Assembly: GCA_023525715.1 (NCBI GenBank)
Contig: CM042014.1
Span: 20,500,063-20,564,062 of the forward strand
DNA: 64,000 bases
From: Cichorium intybus
Taxonomy: Eukaryota > Streptophyta > Magnoliopsida > Asterales > Asteraceae
Direction: 5' to 3'
Part shown: piece after piece, positions 39,251 through 52,185 of the stretch
How the letters are laid out: each line of letters begins with the position of its first letter
How positions within the stretch are numbered: position 1 is the first letter of the stretch
Made by a program: the position numbers and the translations under genes
Notes under the pieces: model-generated
Told to the model about the DNA's origin: nothing
The model's input: only the letters and a program-made list of their open reading frames with translations
The model's database searches: none

Positions 39251-40758
39251 GACACACGTGTCCCGGGAGGGACTATAGATCAAAAGTAATAGCGTTTTAA
39301 CATTTAGTGTGACCAAATAACGATGTTAAGGTCATTATGAGATAAGAAAAATATAACGATCAAAGCCTAGGAGTCAAAACGGAGCAAAAAGCGGGAAAAA
39401 ACGAGACATTTTATTTGTCGGCACGTCGCGACGCAACGGACATGGTGGTCGCGACGCGACGGCTGTCAGTCTTGTCGGTCGAGTGCGCGATGAGGTAAGA
39501 GCTTACGTCAGAGATCGGGTCGCGACCTAGGGCTAGATCGCGTCGCGACGGAGGTCCAGAGGCCTATAAATACGAGGCACAAGCCTCATTTTTAAGGCAG
39601 AACACACACCAAACACATATATGATATAAGAGAGTGTTCTGGTAAGGAGTATACGTTGAGAGATGATGGTGAGAAGTAAGGAGCCAGCGGTAGCTAGCGT
39701 CGAGGTGCTCGGAGGTTATCAGAAGTCTAGAACGAGAACCGTGCCAGAACTCCGGGAAAGCACAAAACTCAGGTGAGTAATCGCTACCGTATCTCCCTAG
39801 TAGTTTATACGTGTTAAATTATAGTAGAAGGGAATTGTTGAATAGAATGCAGAGTAGTACAGCTACGATTTATGTGTTAGTAGTTGTAAAGAAAGAAGGT
39901 ATGCTACAGACCCGTTTGACGAGTCTGGCCCATGAGAAGCAGTGTATCACGGGATGATACTAAGTAATGTAATTAACCAGTAGTGTAGTGTCCATGCGGA
40001 AGGATGACATATGACATAGAAAAAGATAATGTGTAGATACTGTGTGCCAGCTCCATATATTGCACCAGTATTGGTCTAGTAAGTTAGAAGGGATATGGAT
40101 ATCCCATAAAGCAAGCATAGGAAATCGTGTAGACAGTTACCAAATGATGAATTTGGTAAAAAGCGATAGTGCCGAGAGAAACCCGGTGCGGAACCGGAGA
40201 ATATTTTAAGATAGCAAGAACGAATGAGTTGTCACGATATGTGATACCGTAAGTTAGTAAGTAATAACAGGTAGTAAGGAATGAGTTATCGTATGATAGT
40301 AGTAGGTAACATAGTAGTAAAACACATCACGATTGGTGATATCGAAAATGAGTAACGTCAGACAGTATGGTAACATTATAAGTTACCAAGTAATAAGAGA
40401 AAGTGCAGACAGTACGGTAGCAAGCTACCAGATAGTAGAAGAAAGTACAGAAAGACATAGTAAGAGTGTACGTGATAGTACAAGAGAAATGAGTTCCGTC
40501 TGGTAATACGGTAGTTTCACAGTATGACGTACGAGTAAGGAAATGATCGTATGACGGTCAAGTATAGTAAAATGAGTCTGTGAAACGAGTGTGGCTATTT
40601 AGGCCATACTGTGATTCGATTACTCACTAAGCTTTATAGCTTACCCTTTTATTTTATGTGGTTTTGCAGGTTTAGGTAACGCTCGGCTTGGATCATGGGA
40701 CGATCCCTGGTGATATTATCTTGTATAACCTCAGGCTTTGGAGAGCCGGGGCGTTACA
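39248..40758 (+). mobile_element. Solo LTR, 1511 bp, probably Ty3/gypsy
   Basis: It begins TGTGACACACGTGTCCCGGG and ends GGGGCGTTACA. Flanks are TATAT and AATAT, a near 5-bp duplication. A TATA box CCTATAAATACG at about 39564 follows four GTCGCGAC palindromes (39420-39550). No internal domain, primer site or second LTR is nearby, so it is a solo LTR. The length and TGTGACAC start suggest gypsy; this is an inference. Confidence 0.75.
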
Positions 40759-41152
40759 AATATTAATTACCAAAATGAACATGTGAGAGCTTTTCACTGT
40801 TCATTTGGTACCTGCTATTTCCAGAGCCATAATTATTAAATTCAGATCATAGTATAATTGGTAAAACATAAGATACAAATTGTAAATAAGTTTTTATTTG
40901 GAAATAGCAATTTCGATTCTTCTTATAACAAACTTTTATATTTACGTTTTTTCCCCTCAACTAATTTTGAATTAATTGTTTTCACCCTATTTATTATAAA
41001 GTTATATTATTGGTATTTCGTAAGTTACGATTCCAGTCTCTTATTATATTTTAAACTTACATTTTCCGTCCCTTACGTAATTTGTCATTGTCGATCTGCG
41101 TTTTTTCAATATACGGGGCTTCCGCAGCATTGCGCGGACTGTCGAATACTAG
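40759..41152 (+). mobile_element. Helitron 3' terminus
   Basis: The end TCCGC-AGCATTGC-GCGGA forms a short hairpin, followed by CTGTCGAATA and CTAG at 41149-41152, then T. A hairpin about 10-12 nt before CTRR with a T flank is the Helitron 3' hallmark. The 5' end (A|TC) was not found and may lie left of the solo LTR. Confidence 0.6.
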
Positions 41153-41837
41153 TTTTTAGTTAATTACCAAATAAATCATAAATACTTTAAATAAGTCTCA
41201 AACAAATAACATTACGTATAGTTTCTTCAATTTGTTTCAGTTCGATTTGATAGTAAATAAGCCCATCGATCTTAACTCGGTTTACCCTATAAATCGAGCT
41301 GAATAACTTAAAACAGGTTAAATCAAATTTTATTTGGGTTTGCTTTGATTAAATTAAAGTCTTTAGATTGGTTTCGCCCGTTTTTGTTGGTCCATCCATT
41401 TCACCCCTTTTTGTGCTCGTTCGGTTGTTTTGGGCCGGCTGCATCAGAAAATCTTATCAAATGAGCCATTTCAATTTTTTATGAACTTCAAAATCCAAAA
41501 TGGCAAAAAGAAGGAAATATTGAAAAATAAAGTAAAGCCAAACATTTGTGGATTGAATTACCATCAAAACACAAAATAAAATTACTATAATTAAAAAACT
41601 AAAATAAAGCTAAATAAAACTAATGGTTTTTTTATCCTCCGCCCCTCATTTCATCTTCCGCCCTTATAAACCTCTAATTTCTCCTTTTATTTTATCTTCA
41701 CCACCATTTCCCTTCAAAATGCAATTTTTTCAATTCCCTTATCATGGTTTTCCCTATTTTTCAATTCTTTAAACCCCAACAATTTCCATTTTTGTAGGTT
41801 TTAGACCCCAGAATCCAAAAAGAATTTTGGAGAAAAG
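41153..41837. other. Upstream region of the 114-aa gene
   Basis: AT-rich to about 41620, then a C/T-rich stretch (41636-41800) typical of a plant leader just before the ATG at 41838. Confidence 0.45.
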
Positions 41838-42364
41838 ATGGCTAACGATGCTTTGAGGACAGGGTTCATGACGGTTTTTGTTGTATCTGGAAGCGTTGTG
41901 CTTCTTGCTCACCAGTTTCATAAACACCTTCTTTCCGACTTTATGAAAAAGATGGAATTTGAATTGGGTATTTGCCCTTGTGGATGTTTTCTTCTCTCTC
42001 TATCTTTTTTTCCTTTCTCGATTATATACGTGTTTTTGAACTTATGTGTATGTAACGTTTCTACGTTGGTAAATGTTACAAAACAAGCAAAAAGGATAAT
42101 CATTTGTATGATATACATATTAAAAGGGTTGTTTTTTTATGCATGTTAGGTCCCACCAAGAGCCAAACAAAGAAGAAGGTGAGATTCTCCGATGAAGCAT
42201 CAAAGGTTTTATCAGCCAATAAACAAAACCAGTGCCCGAAGGAGGCAATGGTTGCTATGGATAGCTGCGGGGATAAAAAGAAATGTAGGAAGACTATGCC
42301 TCTTAATTGGCAGGTTATGTATAAAGGGATTATAGACTACAGGAATTCGATCTATATCCAATAA
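41838..42364 (+). CDS. Small plant-specific membrane protein with KVRF motif (114 aa)
   Basis: Two exons, 41838-41967 and 42150-42364, joined by a GT..AG intron (GAATTGG|GTATTT ... CATGTTAG|GTCCC) give 114 codons. Residues 8-27 (TGFMTVFVVSGSVVLLAHQF) form one hydrophobic segment, followed by a basic/amphipathic KHLLSDFMKKMEFEL. Exon 2 begins GPTKSQTKKKVRFSDEASKV and is then Lys/Cys-rich. K-V-R-F matches the general RVxF-type docking motif for type-1 phosphatase, but one short motif is weak evidence. I know of similar uncharacterised plant proteins and no assigned function. The upstream C/T-rich leader and clean intron support a real gene. Confidence 0.78.
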
Positions 42365-42863
42365 AACCTCTTTTTTTCCCGTCTCGTTGGCGGTCTTCAT
42401 GGTGGTTGATGGTTGGGGGATGTCATGAATCATAGGGAAGATTGTGTTCTCTTTTTTGTTTAAATATTTTTTCAATCTTATATATATGTCGAAAATTGAG
42501 TTGCTACCGTTTTTTGGAAGAAGTATTGAAAGTTTAAAAAAAAAGTGGCAATGCTCTTTGAAGTAATATTACTTTTATATAGTTATATATATTTTCAAAT
42601 AAGTTAATAAGTATTAATAGTAAAACAAACTAATTTTGTAATGAATTTGACGTCAGAAAATGAACCAGTCAAGAATTTGGATTGTTGGTACTTCCAGGTC
42701 CGAACGTCACAAAATTGCAAACACGGATTTAATGTTATAGCTGGGCAATATCAATATCGATTTTTTGTTAGCCACGGTGCATAGCTGGACATATTAAGAC
42801 TTAACAAACGGAAATGTAATTGTTGGATTTTGTCTACACATTGTCGGAAGCTATGGTATGAAC
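42365..42863. other. 3' flank of the 114-aa gene
   Basis: AT-rich, no frame recognised. It ends at the LINE target duplication. Confidence 0.4.
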
Positions 42864-42874
42864 CATGATACATT

Positions 42875-45800
42875 TTTTTTTAGAACAGCAGCGAATATAT
42901 TAAACTCAAAAAAGCGCAGCTAGCAAGAAGCTAGACAAAAGACAACGAAACAATTACATAATAGAAATTGCTAAATTGGGATCTAAAAGCCAAGCATCCC
43001 ATCTAAGACACAACTTTTTGCAACGACTCCTAATCCACAAGAACGAGTAATAAACAACATTATCCCAGCACATGCACTTCTTAGGCTTTTCAGAAGAGAA
43101 AATAGAAGCATTCCTGAAGTTCCACACACACCACCAAACTGTCATAAAAACTACTTGAAGACAAATTTTCCTATGTTTCAGCATGCAAAGATTGTCAAAC
43201 CAAAAGGACCAATCTGCATGATTCGCAACAAAAGGAACATTTATCCCCCACCACTTAGCAACACCCGTAACAAGATCTGTCACAAAAGAGCATCCAAAGA
43301 ATAGATGGTCAATCGATTCACCACCTTTCTCACACACAACACAAGCAATGGACTGGATATCAAACCCTCTTCTCGCCAAATTCCATCTAATAGGAAGCCC
43401 ATTAACCGCTATCTTCCAAGCTAGCACATTCAGCTTAATCGGAGCAAGTGAACACCATTTAACCACCGAAACCCCACTCGGAAGACATACATCATCAATA
43501 GCTTCCCTAGCTGACGCCACCGAAAAACATCCCGACCCATCCTTCGTCCACCTCCATCTATCTTGCGAATTACTAAGCACCACTTGGTTTAAAACATCTA
43601 CGAGCTCACTCCATTGTAAAGCCTCAACACCTCCCCTAGGAAGTCTACGCAAAGTGGTAACCCATCCTTCTTGCGCTAACTTGTCGCACACCGTAACCTC
43701 CTTGCAATCTTCCAAAGCAAAAACTCTGTTGAATCTTACTTGAAAAGGAACATCCCCAGACCAATCATCCGTCCAAAACTTAGTATGCTTACCATTACCC
43801 ACCCTAATAGCACAGTATTGAAAGAGATCTACTCCTTTTTTCCTCAAATCTTCAACCGCACAAATTAAGTATTTCCAAATCGAATTATGCGAAGATCTAG
43901 GCAAATTAACTCCAATTCTAGAACCATGAATCTCATAAATTACCTTGGCCCACAAAGAGTCTGGTTCAGTCAAGAAACGCCATATCCATTTAAAAAGAAG
44001 AGCTCGATTCAAAGCAAACAAACTATTAACACCCAGACCACCCTGAGATCTTGAAGCCAGCACTTTATTCCAAGCAACCCAAGACATTTTCTTCTCATTA
44101 ACATCCGCCCCAATAAAGAATTTGTTTCTAATCGCCTCTATCTTCTTTAAGATACCATCAGGCACCTTAAAAACAGACATGAAAAATGTAGGAATTGCGC
44201 CCAGGACTGACTTAATTAAAGTGAGCCGACCCCCAACAGATAAGGTTCTAAGTTTCCACTTTGAGAGTTTAGAATCAACCTTATCAACCACCTTTTTCCA
44301 TGAGATCAAACGACTCATATTACCTCCCACCACTAGACCAAGATAGTCAAACGGTAATTTAATCGGCTCACATCCTGTACTAGTCGCCATATGTTGCACC
44401 TCCTCAAACGTAACACCCAGCCCCAAAAGTTTACTCTTCTGCAGATTTATAGAAAGACCCGACACAAGATGGAAAACATGCAGAAGAGAGACTAACGAAT
44501 CCACATTTTTCTTATCCCATGACCCAATAAAGATAGCATCATCTGCATAGAAAAGATGAGAAATAGAAATCTGATTTGACCTGCCAAACGTGAAGCCACA
44601 CATCAATCCTCTCTCCATAACCCGTTCCACCATAATATGAAGACTCTCCATCACCAAAATGAAAAGAAACGGAGATAAAGGATCTCCCTGTCTGAGACCC
44701 CTGGCGATCTTGAATTGATCCGTAGGAGAACCATTAACTAACACCGAAGAAGTAGAAGAGTGCAAACAACTAGAAATCCAACTTCGCCACCGCTCACCAA
44801 AACCAAGTTGCAACATAACTTCAATCAAATGATCCCACCGCACCGAATCATACGCTTTTTGAAAATCAACCTTAAACACAAAAGCTTTCTCCCTTTTATA
44901 CTTACACCATGACGCCAACTCGTTAAGAATGAACGGACCATCCAAAATCTGCCTACCTTTAATAAAAGCAGACTGCTCTTTACTAACAATACCATCAATC
45001 ACAGTTGCTAACCTATTAGCTAAAAGTTTGCCAATAATTTTATATTGGCAACCAATCAGGCTAATCGGTCTGTAATCTTTAACAAATTTAGGCTGCTGCA
45101 CTTTAGGAATCAAGGCAATAAAAGACGCGTTACAACCAGCAGGAAAATGCCCCATATTAAAAAAGCACTTTACCGCATCAACCACCTCAGACTTAACCAA
45201 ATACCAAAACGTTTTGAAAAATTCAAAAGTAAAGCCATCCGGCCCCGGAGATTTTTCAGAACCACAATCCCATACCGCCCTTTTAACCTCCTCCATCGTA
45301 ACCTCAGACTCCAATTCCTCCGACTGCTCTACCGATAAAACACAAGGAAAAGGTTGATCCACCTGAGGTTTAACCCAGTTTGGTTTAGCAAATCTCTCAG
45401 CAAAGTGCTTTCTAAATTCTTCTTTCACCATTTTTGGCTCTTCGATCCAACGACCATCAGAAAAAACACCACGAACAGCCGTGTTCCTTCTTCTTTTATT
45501 AAGAATGCCATGAAAAAATTTACTATTTTCATCCCCTTCAATAGCCCACCTCACTTTGGCTTTTTGAGCCACATCAAGAGTTTCAATTCTATTTATTTCC
45601 TCCAATTCCTTAGCCAAAAACATTCTATTTTCCATATTTCCACTCACGCCACCCCCAATATCAACTTTTTTATCTATCTCCACCATCTCTTTTTGAATCT
45701 CCTTTTTCCTTTTATTTCGTTTTTGCAACTTATCATAATTCCATAACTTTAAATTTTTCTTCAAGATCTTTAGCTTTTCCTTCATCTTCACCATGTCATT

Positions 45801-46975
45801 CTCATGATTACATCCATCATTACTCCAAGAATCCTCTACCACCTTCACAAAGTCTTGTTCCAAAAACCACGAATGAAAAAGACGAAACGGAGTAGGGCCA
45901 TAATCAAGATCACAATCTTTAAGAAAAATTGGTCTATGATCCGAAAGATGCTTATCAAGAATAATTCCCGAAAGATTAGGAAATAAAGACAACAAACCTT
46001 CTGAGACCAAAAATCTATCCAGTTTACTCATCTTCCCCGCCACCTTATCCGACCAAGTAAAAGAATATCCCCCTAGTTGAACATCCACCAAACTTCCCGA
46101 ACGAAGAAAATCATTAAAATCCTCAGCTTGTCTTTTATTAAAACACGAACCATGTCGCTCAAACTCCCATCGAACAACATTAAAATCACCCATGACGATG
46201 ACCTCACCTTCCCAAGAATCCAAGAACCCACCAATAGTAATCCATAAATCTTTTTTATCTTTAGCACTTTGAGGAGCATAAACAGTAATGATCAAAATAG
46301 GAAATTCATCTCCTCCCCAACAGCCTTCCAACATCACAAAAGCATCATGTATCACTTCTTTTTTACACCTAAAAACCCCTTTATCCCAAATACAAACAAT
46401 TCCGCCCGAAGCTCCCCTTGAAGGACCCACCGTATAATCAAAAAACGAATTACCCCACAACCTTCTAGCCAACAAAGGAGAAATTTGACCCTTCTTCGTC
46501 TCTTGAATAGCCAGAAAATTCAGCTTATGAACACTACATAAATCATAAACCCACTGTTTTTTCCTTTTGCCTCCCAAGCCTTGAACATTTATGGACAAAA
46601 TATTCATTAAAAAGCGTTACCAACTCCAATTCTTTTGAGAAAAATCTTCAAATCTTTTTCACAACCCTTCATACGAAGACCGCTTGCCTGACCCAATTCA
46701 ATAAACCTGTTAAATTGATCCATAATCGACAAAGCATTAACAGGAGGTTTCAGATGACTCATTGAGTCGGCATTTTCAGATTGTGTATCAAAAACTTCAT
46801 GTACTGGACGAATTACCGAGTTAGAATCATCTTCATGATCACCCTCTCTAAAATTTATCGATCTACCTGGAACGTGTGATTTTGTTCGCATACCACCAAC
46901 CGAGTCCTGCCAAGAAGCTTCCCTCCTTACCCCACATTCTTGCTCATCATCAGACTTGAAGTCCTGAAGGGAACG
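42875..46975 (-). mobile_element. Young 5'-truncated L1-type LINE
   Basis: It is 4.1 kb and reads leftward, ending in a short poly-A (poly-T at 42873-42881 on this strand). An 11-bp target duplication CATGATACATT lies at 42864-42874 and 46976-46986; its last bases merge with the poly-T. ORF2 is complete and open. The 5' truncation falls inside ORF1. Confidence 0.93.
42954..46607 (-). CDS. LINE ORF2: endonuclease-reverse transcriptase, 1217 aa
   Basis: Domains in order: an APE-type endonuclease (about 1-230; NVQGL at 7-11, QETKKG at 35-40, MGDFN, SDHRPIF), a linker rich in Lys/Glu, a reverse transcriptase (about 480-740; KSPGPDGF, FIALIPK, KVDFQKAYDSV, GLRQGDPLSPFLF, FYADD at 686-690) and a C-terminal zf-RVT region (CVVCEKGGESIDHLFFGC, near 1090). 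The whole frame is free of stops. It opens at the A of TAATG, whose TAA ends ORF1, so translation may depend on termination-reinitiation. Plus-strand frames over this span are shadows. Confidence 0.96.
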   Translation of the reverse strand: MNILSINVQGLGGKRKKQWVYDLCSVHKLNFLAIQETKKGQISPLLARRLWGNSFFDYTVGPSRGASGGIVCIWDKGVFRCKKEVIHDAFVMLEGCWGGDEFPILIITVYAPQSAKDKKDLWITIGGFLDSWEGEVIVMGDFNVVRWEFERHGSCFNKRQAEDFNDFLRSGSLVDVQLGGYSFTWSDKVAGKMSKLDRFLVSEGLLSLFPNLSGIILDKHLSDHRPIFLKDCDLDYGPTPFRLFHSWFLEQDFVKVVEDSWSNDGCNHENDMVKMKEKLKILKKNLKLWNYDKLQKRNKRKKEIQKEMVEIDKKVDIGGGVSGNMENRMFLAKELEEINRIETLDVAQKAKVRWAIEGDENSKFFHGILNKRRRNTAVRGVFSDGRWIEEPKMVKEEFRKHFAERFAKPNWVKPQVDQPFPCVLSVEQSEELESEVTMEEVKRAVWDCGSEKSPGPDGFTFEFFKTFWYLVKSEVVDAVKCFFNMGHFPAGCNASFIALIPKVQQPKFVKDYRPISLIGCQYKIIGKLLANRLATVIDGIVSKEQSAFIKGRQILDGPFILNELASWCKYKREKAFVFKVDFQKAYDSVRWDHLIEVMLQLGFGERWRSWISSCLHSSTSSVLVNGSPTDQFKIARGLRQGDPLSPFLFILVMESLHIMVERVMERGLMCGFTFGRSNQISISHLFYADDAIFIGSWDKKNVDSLVSLLHVFHLVSGLSINLQKSKLLGLGVTFEEVQHMATSTGCEPIKLPFDYLGLVVGGNMSRLISWKKVVDKVDSKLSKWKLRTLSVGGRLTLIKSVLGAIPTFFMSVFKVPDGILKKIEAIRNKFFIGADVNEKKMSWVAWNKVLASRSQGGLGVNSLFALNRALLFKWIWRFLTEPDSLWAKVIYEIHGSRIGVNLPRSSHNSIWKYLICAVEDLRKKGVDLFQYCAIRVGNGKHTKFWTDDWSGDVPFQVRFNRVFALEDCKEVTVCDKLAQEGWVTTLRRLPRGGVEALQWSELVDVLNQVVLSNSQDRWRWTKDGSGCFSVASAREAIDDVCLPSGVSVVKWCSLAPIKLNVLAWKIAVNGLPIRWNLARRGFDIQSIACVVCEKGGESIDHLFFGCSFVTDLVTGVAKWWGINVPFVANHADWSFWFDNLCMLKHRKICLQVVFMTVWWCVWNFRNASIFSSEKPKKCMCWDNVVYYSFLWIRSRCKKLCLRWDAWLLDPNLAISIM

Positions 46976-46978
46976 CAT
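46607..46978 (-). CDS. LINE ORF1 remnant (C-terminal 123 codons)
   Basis: It holds the tail of ORF1, ending LKIFLKRIGVGNAF just before ORF2. The RNA-binding and zinc-knuckle parts expected of plant L1 ORF1 are missing, cut off by the truncation. The apparent start ATG (46976-46978) lies within the target duplication, so it belongs to the insertion site and not to the original ORF1. Confidence 0.85.
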   Translation of the reverse strand: MRSLQDFKSDDEQECGVRREASWQDSVGGMRTKSHVPGRSINFREGDHEDDSNSVIRPVHEVFDTQSENADSMSHLKPPVNALSIMDQFNRFIELGQASGLRMKGCEKDLKIFLKRIGVGNAF

Positions 46979-46986
46979 GATACATT

Positions 46987-47436
46987 ATGAATGACCAAAT
47001 GTAACATCCCGATTACAATTAAAAGAACACATTTTTTCCCAAACATAGACACAAAGCATCCATTCATAATATTACTTTCGGAAGTTGATTATAAAAGGGT
47101 ATGATTATCATATTCTTATAATCATAAGTCGACAGATCTTTCATAATTTTGTTCGACTCAATGATTTCTTGATATTTTTTGGAATTTTATTACCCTTGAC
47201 TCTAGCATGACGTGTTTGACACATTAGGTCTCTATAAAAACCCTTCTATAATGATTGTAGTTCTAATATTGAATCTAGATCTATGAAATTAACTTTTACT
47301 CGTGATTTTAGTTGAGTTAAATCCATAGAAACCATCAAGAGTATAAGGAAATAAGCGGTATACATACAACACAATGTCGTATCAGGGGTTTAATACGCAA
47401 GCTTATATACATAACTATAGTATATTCACTTTTCTA
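46987..47436. other. Spacer, no gene seen
   Basis: AT-rich. Leads into a (CT)n run (47437-47452) that joins the (TA)n tract of the next element. No feature recognised. Confidence 0.4.
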
Positions 47437-49122
<1,686 letters not shown>

Positions 49123-49127
<5 letters not shown>

Positions 49128-49814
49128 GTGAATGATAAAATTGAACATTAAACTAGTTAAGATTACCATATTAGTCATGAGAGTTCAAACGTTGCTAAAG
49201 TAGACCTTAAACATATGTTGATAGGCCCCCCATAACCTAGTGTAGACGGATGAACATTTTGTTCATCATACGTAGTATCTACTTATGCAAATTCTGCCAA
49301 GTTATGTCCACGTGCCAATCTTATGGTGTCACACTGAATTTTTGTTTTTGGTGGTGGGGATATTAATAATAATAACAATACATTTGATTTTATATTTAGA
49401 AACAAAAAAGTTTGCGGATGTCGTGTCAACACCACATAGACATACCTTCTCAAAATTTGCCACCAAATATGTCTCGCAGACTTGACAACCTCTTCAATCT
49501 AGGATGTTATAACTCCCACGGGAGAAATAAATCCAAAATCGTATGCTTAAGTGTTAACATAGAATTTTTTTGATGAACATTTATGACTAAAATGTAAATC
49601 TGTAACAGTTTAACGATCCATTATACAAATAAAGACTAAGACTGATATATACATATATTCAAATTTTCATTATTGATAATATTGAGTCATAACATAAACT
49701 AATGAATCACAACAACATTCAAATATTTGTAACAAAAAAAATTATAATAAAGTTATGTATGAATCACAACGAACTTTAATAAATCATACACAATATCATT
49801 CCATATAACAATGT
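49123..49814. other. Spacer, no gene seen
   Basis: AT-rich with short frames only (for example 49285-49485), none protein-like. Confidence 0.4.
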
Positions 49815-52010
49815 TATGGAAAGTGAGTTTGGGATGAAGAATTTGGGTGTAGCAAAGAGGATATTAGGGACGGAGATTCAGTGGAATAAAAGAGCGGGGT
49901 TGTTATACATTTCTCAACAGAGCTACATTAATAAAGTCTTGTAATCATTCCATATTAACCAGTCTAAAGATGTTGGAACTCCTTTGGCAGCACATTTTTA
50001 AGTTTGATCAAAGGACAATACCGAATACAAATGAGGAAAAGGATTACATGTGTAGGGTTCCATTTTCAAGTGTTGTTGGAAGTCTCATGCATTATATGAT
50101 CTATAGTAGGCCTAATCTGGCTCATGTTGTGTGTGTGGTAAGCATGTTTATGAGTAATTCATGAAAAACTCACCGGAGAAGCAGTCAAGTGGATATTATA
50201 TAATACTTAAAGGGAAAAGCTAACATCTTTTCTAATTTATGGTGCTAACACACAAAATAATGGCTTGATTATGTAGACTTGGACCATGGTGGTGATCTGG
50301 TGAAAAGTAGATCACTTATTGTTATATTTCCACTTTATTCAGATGTGCTATAAGTTGGAAGTCAATATTACAACCTTTTGCTTCCCTTGTCTACAATTGA
50401 AACATAGTATATATTAATGACAGAAGGAATAAAAGAGTAAATATGGTTATGCAGACTCATTCAGAGCCTTGCTTTGAAGGTGGAGAATTGTATCTTATTT
50501 TGTGATAGTCAAAGTGATTTTGTGTTTCGCAAAATATCCGCTTTATCATGAGATGATAAGACATATTAATGTACGGTTGAATTTCATCATAGATTTTTTC
50601 GATGAAGAAAGGTTCTCTGTACAGAAGATTGATGACAAGGTGATATCGCGTTAATTTTGCACTTATTTCGGGCGATATCATAGCGTTTTTATCAATAAAA
50701 TTAAGTTAAAAATGGGTAAAATACTCACTACACTTGGAAAATGACTTTTTACAAGATTTTACTCTTATATTAGAAGCGCTAATATGTGCTGTTGCGAAAA
50801 ATCAGAACTGTCGCGATTTCAGGGCTGACCAAAGACCCAACCTTCCGGAGGACCAAAAGTTAGTGACGCTAACCTTAATGTTAGCGCATCTAATGGCTCT
50901 AGGGTCTATAAATTGAAGCTCATTTCAGCCTGGAAGGAGTCCAGTCCCTGCTCTTTACACCACGACTCTGAGCCATTTTGAAGCAGTTTTCTGAAGGATT
51001 AGAAGGCCGAATCACGTCTTTTAAGATTTGATTTGCATTTATTCGTTTGTAAGCATTATTTGATTACATTTTATGTATTTTGATTCAATTCTAGCCATGT
51101 CTGGCTAGCCGTACTCTAGTTTCGAGTTCGGACATGTTCATTGTGTAGTTTGAAACATTCGGCTCGATGATTTCTTTTGAATAATTCTAATGATCAATTT
51201 CTTGTTTCAATTTTAGTATTGAATTTGATTTGTTTATGACTGATCACACTAAATAGATATTTGTCACGCACTGTTAATCAACTGTGTGAGGCACCTAATA
51301 GTTTTGCACAGTCGATGTTTGGTAACAAAAACAAGCACCCAATTCCTTGTTTATAATTTGGTCATATGTCCACGTACTTCCCAGCGGACAAGAAAATTGG
51401 ACATTGATTGGTACTTGCACACCTCATGCAGTTTCTGCATTCGGCCTATAAGCGAACCTTAGGTCGGGTAAAACGGAACTAGGTTTAGATAATAAGCAGA
51501 CATTTATCTAAATATTTTAGCAAGTTATTATCATAAAGATTTCATTTTATGATTTTCAAAAGCCAACTTAGAATTGTATTCTAAAGCACATCAGTCGGAT
51601 TCATTCTATTTCAATGAACATCGAATAGTCGGGACTAGGCCTTTTATTTATTGTTTTTCCCAAAAATCTACTATTTGCATGTCTTACTTTTCTATTGCTA
51701 TTTTTACTTTAAACCCCCCCCCCCCAAATTACATCAACCTTAGTATTATGTATTAAGGATGCATAAATTTTATTTCCTGTGTCGTTGTGGTTCGACCCTG
51801 ATTGCCATGTACTCTAATCCAGTGCAGAACAGCAGTGATTGGTCGGAATTAGGGGATGAAACTTTAGGAATTTCCGATCATATTTTTTAGGGATTTACAC
51901 CCTTAACACAAAGGAGAACGTGATTGATATGTTGACAAAGTCATTATCGCCCCCGTGGATGGACCTAAGTTCATATGTGTAGTTGTGCTCGACCCGATTG
52001 TTGTTTAAGG
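49815..52010 (+). pseudogene. Degenerate copia RT/RNase H, split by a solo LTR
   Basis: Plus-strand phrases in order: MKNLGVAKRILGTEI, LYISQQSYINKVL, EKDYMCRVPFSSVVGSLMH, RPNLAHVVCVVSMFMSN, VENCILFCDSQS (about 50480) and, beyond the insertion, KENVIDMLTKSLSPPWMDL (51912 on). Stops and frameshifts are frequent. The RNase H frame is cut at 50640 and resumes at about 51909. Confidence 0.85.
50641..51908 (+). mobile_element. Solo LTR inserted in copia remnant (1268 bp)
   Basis: It begins TGATATCGCGTTAATTTTGC and ends CCCTTAACA. Flanks CAAGG and CAAAG are a near 5-bp duplication. Removing it rejoins the RNase H reading (KID..KENVIDMLTKSL). A TATA-like TCTATAAATTG is at about 50907. A poly-C run of 12 lies at 51714-51725. 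The first 40 bases contain an inverted GATATCGC/GCGATATC pair. Family unknown. Confidence 0.75.
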
Positions 52011-52185
52011 TTTACACTCTTGATGCCTATATAATAAAATTTGTTAGTTAGTGTTGCAATTGTACTAACAACGTCTTTCAAGCTTCTGAATAATAATTCA
52101 CTCTCTTTTCATGTAGACGTATGTCAAAGTAACCGAATCATGTTAAATAATATGTTTTGTATGTGTGTGATTATACTCTAAATTA

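Noticed and set aside
43348..45986. Plus-strand frames over LINE ORF2
   Set aside because: Shadows of the minus-strand ORF2, which carries all known domains.
51714..51725. Poly-C run of 12 as a biological signal
   Set aside because: A single homopolymer inside a solo LTR; could equally be slippage or a sequencing artefact.
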